Translations under genes and position numbers: made by a program
Shown here: one piece after another, positions 27,632 through 37,498 of the stretch
How the letters are laid out: every line of letters begins with the position of its first letter
How positions within the stretch are numbered: the stretch's first letter is position 1
The notes under the pieces: model-generated
Database searches by the model: none
What the model was told of the DNA's origin: nothing
What the model saw: only the letters and a program-made list of their open reading frames with translations
Assembly (NCBI RefSeq): GCF_021560015.1
Contig: NZ_CP073588.1
Coordinates: 992,001-1,056,000, forward strand
DNA length: 64,000 nucleotides
Origin: Shewanella vesiculosa
GTDB taxonomy: Bacteria > Pseudomonadota > Gammaproteobacteria > Enterobacterales > Shewanellaceae
Direction of reading: 5' to 3'

Positions 27632-29392
27632 ATGACAATAAGTCAACATGAGGCTTCATTCAAACTGATGAATGAAGAGCAACTTCCCGTTGCCAAAAAT
27701 AAATTGCACGGTTGGAAACATTTTGCAGGTTTGTATGCTGGGGAGCATGTTGCCGCAACTGAATTTGTTATTGGGGCAACGTTTGTCGCTTTAGGGGCGT
27801 CGACCATTGATATTCTTTTAGGCTTACTTATTGGCAACCTACTAGCCATGTGTTCATGGTGGCTATTAACTGCACCAATTGCGGTCGAAACGCGTTTAAG
27901 TTTATATAATTACTTAAATAAAATTGCAGGCGATTCGATGACTAAGCTTTATAATTGGGCAAACGTGGTGATCTTTTCGGTGATATCGGCAGCAATGATC
28001 ACTGTATCATCCACTGCAGTTCGCTTCTTGTTTGATATTCCCGCACAGTTAAATTGGTATCCCAGTAGTCTATGGTTTGTGATGATTGTATTAGCCGTTG
28101 GCTCAATTGTTGTTGTGGTCGCCATGTATGGTTTCTCGACTGTGGCAGATTTTTCTAAAATCTGTGCGCCTTGGTTATTTGTTATCTTCATCGCGGGTTC
28201 TTTTTCGTTATTCCCAGCGTTATCAAATCATGTGATTGGTAGCACCACTCTCAATAGCTGGCAAGATTTTATGACGATAGGTGATAGTTCAATCTGGACC
28301 GGCTTAAATGATAAAGGCGAGCCTGGTATTGGCTTGCTCGAAGTGATTGGTTTTGCATGGGCCGCCAATTCAATTACTCATTTTGGTTTGATTGATATGG
28401 CAATTTTTCGTTTCGCTAAACGTAAAAGTTATGGTTTGTTATCAGGTGTCGGGATGTTCTTTGGTCATTATTTAGCGTGGATCTCCGCAGGTATTATGGG
28501 GGCGGGGACTGCCGTCATACTTAAGACCACTATTAGCCAACTCGATCCCGGTGATGTGGCATATCAAGCTCTAGGTTTTTCTGGTTTTGTGATTATCATT
28601 ATTGCTGGTTGGACTACTGCTAACGCCAATCTCTATCGCGCAGGATTAGCTGCACAGTCGATATTTGTTAAACAATCTCGTGAACGTACTACTGCGATAG
28701 TCGGTCTTGTGACCATGGTGATTGCCTGTTTCCCGTTTGTATTTACTCAGATGTTACCCTTATTGACTTACGCTGGTTTATTAGTCGTTCCTGTGGGAGG
28801 CATAGTGTTTGCTGAACACGTGTTATTTCCTAAGATTGGTTTAACCCGTTATTGGGCTAAATATCAAAACTTAACCAAGAGCACTCCGGCAATTGCATCT
28901 TGGGCATTAGCACTCGTGTTTGGTTTTGGCCTAAATACGCTTAATATTATTTCATTTTATTATTTGTTTATTCCTACGTGGATATTCACCATTATTATTT
29001 ATACTTTATTAGCTAATAAATATGGTGCAGGTTTGGATTATTCTGAACATATTAAAGCTGATGAAATAGAGCAAAAGCAAATTGCACAGTATCAGGATAC
29101 TATGGCCAAAGGTGATAACCCTCACGTTGAAGACAATAGTAAATTAACAAAATTACTCAATGGTTTTGCATTTTTCTCATTGGTTATGATTAGCATTTTG
29201 GCGGCAAGAGTGATGTTTTATAGCCCAACTATGGAGATCTATACCGTTAATAAATCACTGTTTGAAACCATCTGCCTGGTTTGTACTGTTATTTATTTTA
29301 GTTGTTCTTATGTCGCATTAAGAAGACATAAAAAATTAAATTATCATACTGCTGAACCAAGACTTATACGAACAACGGCAAATGAGTCTTAG
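27632..29392 (+). CDS. NCS1-type permease, probable mannitol/polyol transporter
   Basis: A 586-residue integral membrane protein with about 12 hydrophobic helices. Overall pattern matches the purine-cytosine permease (NCS1, CodB-like) superfamily: GAGEH-like start (AGEHVAATEFVIG), and the helix with GWTTANANLYRAGLAAQ typical of this family. A C-terminal hydrophilic stretch (about residues 480-515) precedes two extra helices, making it longer than CodB (about 420). Family members usually carry nucleobases, hydantoins or thiamine precursors, but the gene is followed by mannitol dehydrogenase and fructokinase genes 65 nt and further downstream, with no nucleobase gene near. I infer polyol import. 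Ribosome site AGGAA. Confidence 0.82.
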   Translation: MTISQHEASFKLMNEEQLPVAKNKLHGWKHFAGLYAGEHVAATEFVIGATFVALGASTIDILLGLLIGNLLAMCSWWLLTAPIAVETRLSLYNYLNKIAGDSMTKLYNWANVVIFSVISAAMITVSSTAVRFLFDIPAQLNWYPSSLWFVMIVLAVGSIVVVVAMYGFSTVADFSKICAPWLFVIFIAGSFSLFPALSNHVIGSTTLNSWQDFMTIGDSSIWTGLNDKGEPGIGLLEVIGFAWAANSITHFGLIDMAIFRFAKRKSYGLLSGVGMFFGHYLAWISAGIMGAGTAVILKTTISQLDPGDVAYQALGFSGFVIIIIAGWTTANANLYRAGLAAQSIFVKQSRERTTAIVGLVTMVIACFPFVFTQMLPLLTYAGLLVVPVGGIVFAEHVLFPKIGLTRYWAKYQNLTKSTPAIASWALALVFGFGLNTLNIISFYYLFIPTWIFTIIIYTLLANKYGAGLDYSEHIKADEIEQKQIAQYQDTMAKGDNPHVEDNSKLTKLLNGFAFFSLVMISILAARVMFYSPTMEIYTVNKSLFETICLVCTVIYFSCSYVALRRHKKLNYHTAEPRLIRTTANES

Positions 29393-29457
29393 TCTGAAGT
29401 GTTATTTAATTGAAATAACATTCAGTTCCATCATTTATTATTTTATGAGGCATGTAC

Positions 29458-30981
29458 ATGCATCACGCTCAACAAGTAAACGTTCCACTTAAGACCTTAA
29501 ATCAACAATGTTTATCCACTTTACCTAGTGATGTTGATGTACCTAGGTACGACCGTAGTAAGTTAACAGCAGGTATCGTTCACATTGGTGTTGGCGGTTT
29601 CCACCGTGCTCATCAAGCGGTATACATTAATGAGTTATTAAAACAGCCGGGCTCTGAATCTTGGGCTATTTGTGGCGTTGGTTTATTAGAAGCCAATCGT
29701 AGTTTACGTGATGTGTTGGTTAAACAAGACTACTTATACAGTTTAACCGTTCGTCATCCGAATGGTCAGATTGATCATCAAGTGATTGGGGCTATGATTG
29801 ATTTTCTGTTCGCACCAGAAAATAAGCAAGCCGTGATTGATCGATTGATACATCAACATACTAAAATTGTGTCACTGACAATTACTGAAGGGGGCTATAA
29901 CTTTAACCCTGCTACGGGTGAGTTTGATTACTCTAACCCAGATATTATTCATGACATGAGTCATCCAGAAGATCCTATTACCGCATTTGGTTATCTAACT
30001 GCCGCATTGAAGCAACGTAAAATCAAAGGGATGAAACCTTTTACGGTGCAGTCTTGTGACAATATTCAGCATAACGGTGATATGACTCGTAAAATGCTGT
30101 TGGCCTTTGTGAATAAAAACGATACTCAATTAGGCAAATGGATAGCAGATAATGTCTCGTTTCCTAATGCGATGGTAGATCGTATCACCCCAGTGACCAC
30201 CAAAGCCGACATTGATTATGTTGCCAGTACTTTAGGTATTAATGATCAATGGCCGATCACGTGTGAAGCGTTTAGCCAATGGGTCATTGAAGATAATTTT
30301 AGTGACGGTCGTCCACCGTTAGATAATGTCGGTGCACAATTTGTTGCTGATGTTACTCCGTTTGAAAAAATGAAGATCCGCTTATTAAATGCTGGCCATT
30401 CAGTATTAGGTTTATTAGGCTCTATCCATGGCTTTGCCACCATTGATGAGTCAGTATATGATCCACTATTTGCAGGCTACTTACGCCGCTTTATGGACGA
30501 TGAAGTCACGCCGTTAATTGAACAACTTGAAGGGATTGATTTAACCCAATACAAAGACACCTTAATTGAACGTTTTGCCAATCCGAACATTAAAGACAGT
30601 TTGGCGCGTATTTGCTCAGAAAGTTCGGCAAAATTGCCTAAATTTATCATTGCAACGATTAATGAAAATATCGCCTTAGGCCGCGATAGCTCATTGGCGA
30701 CTTTAGTGATTGCGGCGTGGTGTTTATACAGTGACAAGCGCGTCGATCAGCAGGGGCAGACATTAGCGATTAGTGACCAAATGGCACCGCAATTACACGA
30801 TTTTGCCAGCAAGACGGCGCAAGAACCGTTGGCTTTTTTACAGTTAAGCGATTTATTTGGTGATCTTTGTCATCAAGCAAGCTTTTGCCAAGATTATCGC
30901 CAAGCGATTGCGGCCTTATATGCACCAGAAAGTGAGATTAAAACCATTATGCAAGCAAGATTAGACGCTAAGGAACAGTGA
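29458..30981 (+). CDS. Mannitol 2-dehydrogenase family protein
   Basis: A 507-residue polyol-specific long-chain dehydrogenase, probably oxidising D-mannitol to D-fructose with NAD+. The nucleotide-binding region shows IVHIGVGGFHRAHQAVY. The catalytic K-x4-N-x2-H arrangement, KIRLLNAGHS, matches Lys295/Asn300/His303 of the Pseudomonas mannitol dehydrogenase; fructuronate and tagaturonate reductases of the same family differ here. Start at the second ATG (29458), 7 nt from GAGG; the ATG at 29452 is too close. Its stop overlaps the fructokinase start (TGATG), so the two are translationally coupled. Arabinitol or sorbitol activity cannot be excluded. Confidence 0.88.
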   Translation: MHHAQQVNVPLKTLNQQCLSTLPSDVDVPRYDRSKLTAGIVHIGVGGFHRAHQAVYINELLKQPGSESWAICGVGLLEANRSLRDVLVKQDYLYSLTVRHPNGQIDHQVIGAMIDFLFAPENKQAVIDRLIHQHTKIVSLTITEGGYNFNPATGEFDYSNPDIIHDMSHPEDPITAFGYLTAALKQRKIKGMKPFTVQSCDNIQHNGDMTRKMLLAFVNKNDTQLGKWIADNVSFPNAMVDRITPVTTKADIDYVASTLGINDQWPITCEAFSQWVIEDNFSDGRPPLDNVGAQFVADVTPFEKMKIRLLNAGHSVLGLLGSIHGFATIDESVYDPLFAGYLRRFMDDEVTPLIEQLEGIDLTQYKDTLIERFANPNIKDSLARICSESSAKLPKFIIATINENIALGRDSSLATLVIAAWCLYSDKRVDQQGQTLAISDQMAPQLHDFASKTAQEPLAFLQLSDLFGDLCHQASFCQDYRQAIAALYAPESEIKTIMQARLDAKEQ

Positions 30982-31901
30982 TGAACAGTATATTAATCAA
31001 TCATAAAGCCACCGAAGATATCAATATCAGCTGTTTTGGTGAGGTATTATGGGACTGTTTTCCTGACGGTAAACGCGTTGGCGGCGCGCCGTTAAATGTC
31101 TGTGTCAGACTCAACGCCTTGGGGATTAAAGGGGCAATGATCAGTGCGGTTGGCGACGATCAATTGGGTCATGAATTATTGGCTTTCATTGATGAACGCG
31201 GCGTTAATCGGAATTGTATCGCCATTGATACCGTAAAAAGTACCAGTACAGTGCAAGTGAGCTTAGATAAAAGTGGTTCGGCGTCTTATGACATCGTCGC
31301 CGATACTGCCTGGGACAATATCGCATTAACTGACGCTATCATCGATCTTGTTCATTGTTCAGATGTGTTGGTGTTTGGCAGTTTAATCGGTCGAAGTGCG
31401 GTGTCACTTGGTACATTAACGGCGCTGGTAGGTTTAGCCAAATTTAGTGTGTTTGATGTCAATCTTCGTGCGCCACATTATCAACTTGAGAGTATTGTCG
31501 AGTTAATGAAGCAAGCAGATTTTATTAAGCTCAATGATGATGAACTCTACGAAATCGCTAAGGCCATGGGCTCGCCATTTCACTCACTTGAGCAAAATCT
31601 CGAGTTTATTGCTGTCCAAACCCATACCGATTATTTATGTGTCACCAAAGGCAGTCATGGTGCATTACTGAGTATTGCTGGGAAGAAGTATTATAATTCA
31701 GGATATTTAGTCAATGTAGTTGATACCGTTGGCGCCGGAGATTCTTTTTTAGGGTCGTTACTGTATCAATTGTGCACAGATACTAATCCGCAGTATGCAA
31801 TTGATTTTGCTTGTGCAGTGGGTGCTATGGTTGCTCAGTCTCAAGGCGCTACGCCACAGCTGACGTTAAATCAAATCCAAGTGTTTATGTACCCACAGTA
31901 A
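30981..31901 (+). CDS. PfkB-family fructokinase
   Basis: A 306-residue sugar kinase, most likely fructose + ATP to fructose-6-phosphate. The N-terminal motif CFGEVLWDCFPDGKRVGGAP is typical of fructokinases, and the C-terminal signature DTVGAGDSFLGSLL contains the catalytic Asp and anion hole. Start at the ATG (30981) overlapping the dehydrogenase stop, with AAGGA 6 nt upstream; the track-like GTG 3 nt earlier is less likely. It completes a mannitol-fructose-fructose-6-phosphate route and is the last gene before a strong terminator. Confidence 0.9.
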   Translation: MNSILINHKATEDINISCFGEVLWDCFPDGKRVGGAPLNVCVRLNALGIKGAMISAVGDDQLGHELLAFIDERGVNRNCIAIDTVKSTSTVQVSLDKSGSASYDIVADTAWDNIALTDAIIDLVHCSDVLVFGSLIGRSAVSLGTLTALVGLAKFSVFDVNLRAPHYQLESIVELMKQADFIKLNDDELYEIAKAMGSPFHSLEQNLEFIAVQTHTDYLCVTKGSHGALLSIAGKKYYNSGYLVNVVDTVGAGDSFLGSLLYQLCTDTNPQYAIDFACAVGAMVAQSQGATPQLTLNQIQVFMYPQ

Positions 31902-31922
31902 ACGGTCCGATGTTTTTGTTGT

Positions 31923-31949
31923 GTGCAGAGTGCAGAGTGCAGAGTGCAG
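31923..31949. repeat. GTGCAGA heptamer tandem repeat
   Basis: Nearly four copies of GTGCAGA between the fructokinase stop and the operon terminator. Confidence 0.85.
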
Positions 31950-31979
31950 TGTGGGTTATTTCCCCTTATCTAACCCGTT

Positions 31980-32011
31980 AGCGCTTGGTCGTAATGACCA
32001 AGCGCTTTTTT
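31980..32011 (+). terminator. Intrinsic terminator of the mannitol cluster
   Basis: Perfect 11-bp stem AGCGCTTGGTC / GACCAAGCGCT, loop GTAAT, then six T on the plus strand. Confidence 0.92.
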
Positions 32012-32038
32012 ATGGAAACTTAACGGCGGCAATTAATT

Positions 32039-33415
32039 TTATTGCTCGCTGCTTAACTCCATAATACCCGCTGCTTTTGAACCAAATAGTTGCTGATGTA
32101 AGCGACTTGCAAATCCATCTGTCATGCCAGAAATATAATCGGCAATCACTCGCATTGAATTATTCCCTTCATTACGCTCCACTAACCATCGCTCACGAGT
32201 ATTGACGGGTAAAAGACGTTCAGGATCTGAGGCAAATGCTTCAAATAATTCCATCACAATTTGTTGGCCTTTGTATTCCAGCATTTGGATTTCCGGTTTA
32301 CGAATAACGTACTTGAATACTAATTGTTTCAGTACATGCAATGTTGCAGCAAAGTCTGGCTCCAGTTCGGCATTATATTTTAATAAGTCTTCGTCAAACT
32401 GCGGATTGGCACTAATACCAATCGCGGTGACGAAACCGTTGACTAAGGTACCGATAGCATCTTTACGTAAATGATGCTCATGGGAAAACAGTTTGCCACC
32501 AATGCTAGCCATTTCCGATATCAGCCATTGATCTTTGATTTCAGTTAATTGATCGACCACATCGCGTTGCCACTGATGTTGGTTGACAATCCCCATGACA
32601 ATGGCATCTTCGAGATCGTGTACTGCGTAAGCTATGTCATCAGCCAACTCCATAATCGAGCAATCAAATGATTTATAGCGTGTTTTTAAATGGGGATAAT
32701 CAAGGTGCGTATGGCTTTGTTCACTGCTGATAAATAATTGCCTGTCAGACTCGGATAATGGCGCTAATACCCAATCAATAATGGGCTTGTCATCATTAAA
32801 CAATCCTTTTACCGGCGGCCATTCTGAGGGTTTTAATTGACGGTGATTAACGATATCTGGTCGTTGTTGATCCACAAATAACTGCCCATGAGTTGCGGGA
32901 TATTTCATTACCCCGAGTAACGTTCGGCGGGTCAGGTTCATTCCCCATGAAGGCGTGTAGGGTTCTAAACGAGTTAAAATCCGAAAGGTTTGCCCATTGC
33001 CTTCAAAGCCACCATGATGGCGCATCATGTAATTTAATGCCACTTCACCGCCGTGTCCGAAAGGAGGATGACCTATATCGTGGGCTAAACAAATTGATTC
33101 AATTAGGCTCATTGAATTGAGTAAATACCGCAGTTCTGGATATTTCCGCCGTAGTTGAGCAGTAATGCCGGTACCAATTTGTGACACTTCTAATGAATGT
33201 GTCAGCCGAGTGCGATAAAAGTCATTCATACCAACGCCAAGCACTTGTGTTTTGGCTTGAAGCCGACGAAATGCAGCTGAATGCAGAATACGGGCGCGAT
33301 CACGCTGAAATGGACTACGATGATCATTTCGGCGTTGTTTATCTTCACCGAGTAAACGCTGTAGCCAACGACTGCTCTGTTGTGTATCACTGGACTCGAT
33401 GGTGTTATCAGGCAT
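32039..33415 (-). CDS. Deoxyguanosinetriphosphate triphosphohydrolase-like protein
   Basis: A 458-residue HD-domain dNTPase of the Dgt family, hydrolysing dGTP (or other dNTPs) to the nucleoside and tripolyphosphate. N-terminal [20 protein letters not shown] and [11 protein letters not shown] hold the first metal His; [16 protein letters not shown] (about residues 108-123) is the HD motif, and [17 protein letters not shown] supplies the last metal Asp. The length and sequence fit the proteobacterial Dgt-like subgroup, whose nucleotide preference varies. AAGGA ribosome site. It starts 9 nt after yfbR, so both nucleotide-metabolism genes form an operon. No phage-defence partner is seen nearby. 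Confidence 0.9.
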   Translation of the reverse strand: MPDNTIESSDTQQSSRWLQRLLGEDKQRRNDHRSPFQRDRARILHSAAFRRLQAKTQVLGVGMNDFYRTRLTHSLEVSQIGTGITAQLRRKYPELRYLLNSMSLIESICLAHDIGHPPFGHGGEVALNYMMRHHGGFEGNGQTFRILTRLEPYTPSWGMNLTRRTLLGVMKYPATHGQLFVDQQRPDIVNHRQLKPSEWPPVKGLFNDDKPIIDWVLAPLSESDRQLFISSEQSHTHLDYPHLKTRYKSFDCSIMELADDIAYAVHDLEDAIVMGIVNQHQWQRDVVDQLTEIKDQWLISEMASIGGKLFSHEHHLRKDAIGTLVNGFVTAIGISANPQFDEDLLKYNAELEPDFAATLHVLKQLVFKYVIRKPEIQMLEYKGQQIVMELFEAFASDPERLLPVNTRERWLVERNEGNNSMRVIADYISGMTDGFASRLHQQLFGSKAAGIMELSSEQ

Positions 33416-33424
33416 AAAATTCCT

Positions 33425-34012
33425 TTACAGCATTTGATTAATTTCGTCTAAATTCAATGTGAAACTTGGAATAAAACACTCACGGAAATAACCTACAGCA
33501 GGGTTAGGGTTGTCGTCTAACATTTGTTCTAAACGTTTACGGGCACTATTAAATTCACTATTACCGGCTTTTTGTTCTTCTAGGCACTTTAAATATGCGC
33601 AAAGTGTATCCGCCGCTTTTACAATGGCCTTATATTGCGGGTCGGCTTCTTCACTGATAAACAGACTACGATAATCTTCTCTAAACTCAACAGGGACCAT
33701 TTCCAGCATACGCTGTTCTGCTATAGCTTCTATTTTTTTATATTCGGCTTCGATTTCTTTATTAAAGTACTTTACTGGTGTCGGTAAGTCGCCGGTCAAA
33801 ATTTCACTGGCATCATGATAAATGGCAATCGCAGCCGCTTTATTAGCATCTAAGTCAGTGGCGAATTTTTTATTACTGATGATCACTAAAGCGTGAGCGA
33901 CCATCGCCACTTGTAGCGAATGCTCTTGAACGTTTTCACGGCGTACGTTATGCATTAACGGCCAACGTTGGATCAGTTTCATCCGTGATAAATGGGCAAA
34001 TAAATGACTCAT
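33425..34012 (-). CDS. yfbR: 5'-deoxynucleotidase YfbR
   Basis: A 195-residue HD-domain phosphohydrolase (E. coli YfbR 199) acting on deoxyribonucleoside 5'-monophosphates. Metal ligands are visible as His31 (QEHSLQVA), His66-Asp67 (AIYHDASEILTGDLPTPVKY) and an Asp in IVKAADTLCAYLKCLEE. Start at ATG 34012, preceded by AAGGAG; a seven-residue longer reading lacks a ribosome site. It sits between alaA and the dgt-like gene; alaA-yfbR adjacency is also seen in E. coli. Together with the downstream dNTPase it would help balance deoxynucleotide pools (inference). Confidence 0.93.
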   Translation of the reverse strand: MSHLFAHLSRMKLIQRWPLMHNVRRENVQEHSLQVAMVAHALVIISNKKFATDLDANKAAAIAIYHDASEILTGDLPTPVKYFNKEIEAEYKKIEAIAEQRMLEMVPVEFREDYRSLFISEEADPQYKAIVKAADTLCAYLKCLEEQKAGNSEFNSARKRLEQMLDDNPNPAVGYFRECFIPSFTLNLDEINQML

Positions 34013-34065
34013 GAGACTCCTTACTTCGCTCAATAGTTTGTCTCAGCTTACAGCAGCTTATCGAT

Positions 34066-34091
34066 AAAAAAAAGCGACTGTTCAGTCGCTT
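34066..34091 (-). terminator. Intrinsic terminator of alaA
   Basis: Stem AAGCGACTG / CAGTCGCTT followed by an eight-T run on the minus strand, between alaA and yfbR. Confidence 0.8.
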
Positions 34092-34117
34092 AGTATTTTA
34101 TGGCAGAGATATTGTGT

Positions 34118-35332
34118 CTATTGACGATAATCTTCTAAGAAATTGCCAAATTCAGTCATTGCTTTAGTTAGATCTTCTTTATACGGTAAAAAAACCACGC
34201 GTAAATGATCCGGTTCTGGCCAATTAAAGGCTGTGCCTTGAACTAGCAAAATCTTTTTATTTCTGAGTAAATCTAATACCAAGCGTTCGTCATCGCGTAA
34301 ATTAAACTTTTTCATGTCTAATTTCGGGAATGCGTACAAGGCACCTTGTGGCTTTTTGCAACTGACACCAGGAATTTGGTTAAGCAATTCATACACAGCA
34401 TCACGTTGAATCGTTAAACGGCCATTAGGTAATATCAGCTCATTAATGGACTGATAGCCGCCCAATGCGGTTTGAATCGCATGTTGATTGGGTACGTTGG
34501 CGCACAAGCGCATTGAAGCAAGCATTTCTAAACCTTCAATGTAGCTTTTAGCGGCTTTTAAATTACCCGATAACATCATCCAACCCACACGAAAGCCTGC
34601 GGCGCGATACGCTTTTGATAAGCCATTAAAGGTGATAGTTAGAATATCATCAGACAAACCTGCTGCAGGAATATGTTTAGCTTCGTCATAGAGAATTTTA
34701 TCGTAAATTTCATCAGCAAATAAAATCAAATCGTGCTGGCGACATAGCTCAATAACTTGCAACAACAACTCTTTACTGTACACAGCACCAGTAGGGTTGT
34801 TTGGGTTGATTAATACTATCGCGCGGGTGCGACTACTAATTTTACTGTTAATGTCGTCTAAGTCAGGAAACCAATTCGCTTCCTCATCACAACGATAATG
34901 CACTGCTTTGCCGCCAGCCAGGTTTGCAGCTGCTGTCCATAACGGGTAATCAGGTGAGGGGATTAGGACTTCATCATCAGTATTGAGCAATCCTTGCATA
35001 GCCATGACGATAAGTTCTGACACACCATTACCAATATAGATATCTTCAATATCAACGCCAAAAATACCCTGTGCTTGATAATGTTGCACAATTGCTTTGC
35101 GGGCAGAAAATAAGCCTTTTGACTCACAATATCCTTGAGCACTTGGCAGGTTTAAAATAACGTCACGAACAATTTCTTCTGGCGCTTCAAATCCAAACGG
35201 GGCCGGGTTACCGATATTAAGCTTTAAGATACGATGACCTTCGTCTTCTAAACGGCGGGCTTCTTTGTGCACTGGTCCACGGATATCGTAGCAAACAGAG
35301 TCAAGTTTATTGGATTTGATAATGGGTCGCAT
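34118..35332 (-). CDS. alaA: Glutamate-pyruvate (alanine) aminotransferase AlaA
   Basis: A 404-residue fold-type I PLP aminotransferase, nearly the same length as E. coli AlaA/YfbQ (405). It makes alanine from pyruvate with glutamate as donor. The N-terminus (IIKSNKLDSVCYDIRGPVHKEA) is characteristic of AlaA. NPNNPTGAVYS binds the substrate carboxylate and PLP, and the Schiff-base Lys lies in FNGLSKAYRAAGFRVGWM (about residue 240). GAGAG ribosome site. It has its own terminator and lies upstream of yfbR on the same strand. Confidence 0.94.
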   Translation of the reverse strand: MRPIIKSNKLDSVCYDIRGPVHKEARRLEDEGHRILKLNIGNPAPFGFEAPEEIVRDVILNLPSAQGYCESKGLFSARKAIVQHYQAQGIFGVDIEDIYIGNGVSELIVMAMQGLLNTDDEVLIPSPDYPLWTAAANLAGGKAVHYRCDEEANWFPDLDDINSKISSRTRAIVLINPNNPTGAVYSKELLLQVIELCRQHDLILFADEIYDKILYDEAKHIPAAGLSDDILTITFNGLSKAYRAAGFRVGWMMLSGNLKAAKSYIEGLEMLASMRLCANVPNQHAIQTALGGYQSINELILPNGRLTIQRDAVYELLNQIPGVSCKKPQGALYAFPKLDMKKFNLRDDERLVLDLLRNKKILLVQGTAFNWPEPDHLRVVFLPYKEDLTKAMTEFGNFLEDYRQ

Positions 35333-35526
35333 ACTACTCTCAATAACTAAATACGGCTTAAGTTAGCGAACCATAACGAATTTATCGTTATTGTGAAAGG
35401 GGCAAATGGGTAAAAATGATAATAATATCAGTCAAAAATACTGTTTTCTGGGCTAAATTAGGCTTTGCTTCAGTGTTTTATGCTATTTATGACGCTGTAT
35501 TTAGTGGTGATATAGGGTTTAATAAC

Positions 35527-35553
35527 AAAAAAGCCAGCACGTAGTGCTGGCTT
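35527..35553 (-). terminator. Intrinsic terminator of earP-efp
   Basis: Perfect 10-bp stem AAGCCAGCAC / GTGCTGGCTT, 3-nt loop, six T on the minus strand, 57 nt past the efp stop. Confidence 0.9.
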
Positions 35554-35609
35554 TTAATGAGTTGACTTGTGTTATTACTATTTTACTAATAACCCAAGTT
35601 AACTGGCGA

Positions 35610-36170
35610 TTAAACGCGCTTTTTGAACTCGCCTGTACGAGTATCAATTTCGATCTTGTCACCCACTTTAACAAAGTCAGCTACCGTAATAGTACCACCA
35701 CCAGTAATGGTAGCTGGCTTCATTACTTTGCCTGAAGTGTCGCCACGAGCTGAAGGCTCTGTGTAGATAACTTCACGTACAATGTGAACTGGTAATTCAA
35801 CAGAAATTGCTTTCTCGTTGTAGAAAGTCACTTGGCAAACGTCTTCCATACCATCAATGATATAGTCAGCAGCATCACCTAAGTTGTCAGCTTCTACATC
35901 ATACTGGTTGTATTCTTCATCCATGAATACATACATAGGGTCAGCAAAGTAAGAGTAAGTACAATCAAGACGTTCTAAAATGATATCGTCTAACTTGTCT
36001 TCACCTTTAAAGGTTTGTTCAGTACCAGAATCTAGCAATACGTTCTTTAATTTTAACTTAACGATTGCAGCGTTACGGCCAGAACGAGTTGTTTCAGTCT
36101 TCTGAACAACCCATGGGCTGCCATCTAACATGATCACGTTACCAGGACGGATTTCATGAGCAGTTTTCAT
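35610..36170 (-). CDS. efp: Translation elongation factor P (arginine-modified type)
   Basis: A 186-residue EF-P that relieves ribosome stalling at polyproline runs. All three beta-barrel domains are present (KOW-like N-terminal, two OB-fold domains; C-terminal [13 protein letters not shown]). The modification loop reads TTRSGRNAA with Arg32 at the tip, the residue rhamnosylated by EarP in Pseudomonas and Shewanella, instead of the Lys used in E. coli. The earP gene ends 49 nt upstream on the same strand, which supports this. A strong terminator follows. Confidence 0.97.
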   Translation of the reverse strand: MKTAHEIRPGNVIMLDGSPWVVQKTETTRSGRNAAIVKLKLKNVLLDSGTEQTFKGEDKLDDIILERLDCTYSYFADPMYVFMDEEYNQYDVEADNLGDAADYIIDGMEDVCQVTFYNEKAISVELPVHIVREVIYTEPSARGDTSGKVMKPATITGGGTITVADFVKVGDKIEIDTRTGEFKKRV

Positions 36171-36219
36171 TTCACTATTTCCTATATATTTGGACTTTTT
36201 TTATTTATAGAGCAGTATC

Positions 36220-37407
36220 TTAGCAATTGTTAACGAATTGAACGAGTCGACTCGCAAGATCTGCATCATTTAACGCGTTAATTGGCCATTTAATCGCATG
36301 GTGCGTTAAAGGCAAACTAACAGAATTTAACTGTTGCCAGTGCATTACTACCGAGTTTGTATCACCACAGTTGAAGGCCGAATTCACCTCAGACCAAGTG
36401 GTAGCAATTTCTGGAGCAAGATTATCGCAGTAAATTTGCATAAAAGCTTGTAATTTTACCAGGTGATAATCATCTTCTTGAGGATAAATGTGCCATATAA
36501 AGGGTTTTGCGGCCCATTGAGCACGTAAAAACGAATCTTCACCCCGCACAATATTAAAATCACAGCTCCATAGCAAGCGATCAAAGTCATTTTGATCTGT
36601 CATAGGTAATATATGTATGGTTAGGTTGCCAAGAGTAAATTGTTGACCGGGCATCAAATCTGCAATGGCGCAAGGTAATAAACTGGATAAACTATGTAAA
36701 CTACGGCCTTTAGGGATAAGCGCATGGATGGGCGTAGACGATGCTTTCCATAATTCACACAGCGCAGTTAACGCGGGAGTTTCATAACTGAAAACACTGA
36801 TTACCCTATCTTGAACATTAATACCCTGCAAACCTAGTTGCTCGAATAATGCTAATTTATGTTTCGGATCGGCTTGCCATTGATCTCGTTGCTTGAACAA
36901 TTGTGTTTCACAAATCAGTCCGCCAGTTTTAGGGCTAAATCCTGGAAAGTAAAACCACTTCTTAACACCATTTGGCTGTGTCGATGGTAGTCCATGACAG
37001 CCATCAACCCATTTTTCAGCGCTTAAATATTCAAGGTTTAACCAAATAGGCGTCTGAGTATCTGGCTGAATATGTAACTGGCCAATAATAGATTTAACCT
37101 GTGATGGTAATTCACAAGCAAAGGCTTCTATTATCACAGTGCCAGCTTCATACTCTATTTTAATTGGGGTTTCCCAGTGAAAAATATTCACGCCATTGAA
37201 TTCCTGCTGGCTTTTTGCAGGATTTAGCAAGGGTAAAATATGAGAAAAACTCAATAGATCGTCGACCCATAAATTAATGGGTATGCCATATTCGCTTGCC
37301 AATTGTTTAGCTAAACGCCAAGTTACACCTATGTCGCCGTAGTTATCAACCACGGTACAAAAGATATCCCAATGAGGGGGTAATGGGTTTGAATGATGGA
37401 CTGACAT
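36220..37407 (-). CDS. earP: EF-P arginine rhamnosyltransferase EarP
   Basis: A 395-residue GT-B-fold enzyme (DUF2331) transferring rhamnose from dTDP-rhamnose to EF-P Arg32. The N-terminal DIFCTVVDNYGDIGVTWRLA gives Asp21 and Asp25, equivalent to the catalytic Asp13/Asp17 of the Pseudomonas enzyme. The C-terminal NIVRGEDSFLRAQWAAKPFIW holds the dTDP-binding Glu block. It lies 49 nt upstream of efp, an enzyme-substrate gene pair, probably cotranscribed. Start ATG has no strong ribosome site; the family N-terminus would begin about 8 residues later. Confidence 0.95.
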   Translation of the reverse strand: MSVHHSNPLPPHWDIFCTVVDNYGDIGVTWRLAKQLASEYGIPINLWVDDLLSFSHILPLLNPAKSQQEFNGVNIFHWETPIKIEYEAGTVIIEAFACELPSQVKSIIGQLHIQPDTQTPIWLNLEYLSAEKWVDGCHGLPSTQPNGVKKWFYFPGFSPKTGGLICETQLFKQRDQWQADPKHKLALFEQLGLQGINVQDRVISVFSYETPALTALCELWKASSTPIHALIPKGRSLHSLSSLLPCAIADLMPGQQFTLGNLTIHILPMTDQNDFDRLLWSCDFNIVRGEDSFLRAQWAAKPFIWHIYPQEDDYHLVKLQAFMQIYCDNLAPEIATTWSEVNSAFNCGDTNSVVMHWQQLNSVSLPLTHHAIKWPINALNDADLASRLVQFVNNC

Positions 37408-37498
37408 ATTAATAGTTACTTAATCGTTAAACCTAAACTATAGGCATAAAAAAGCGGCAATAAAGCTTTCAATCACAAAACTAATCTGATGATGTGGG

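Noticed and set aside
32039..33415. dGTPase-like gene as an antiphage system
   Set aside because: It is in an operon with yfbR beside alaA, a housekeeping context, with no other defence genes nearby.
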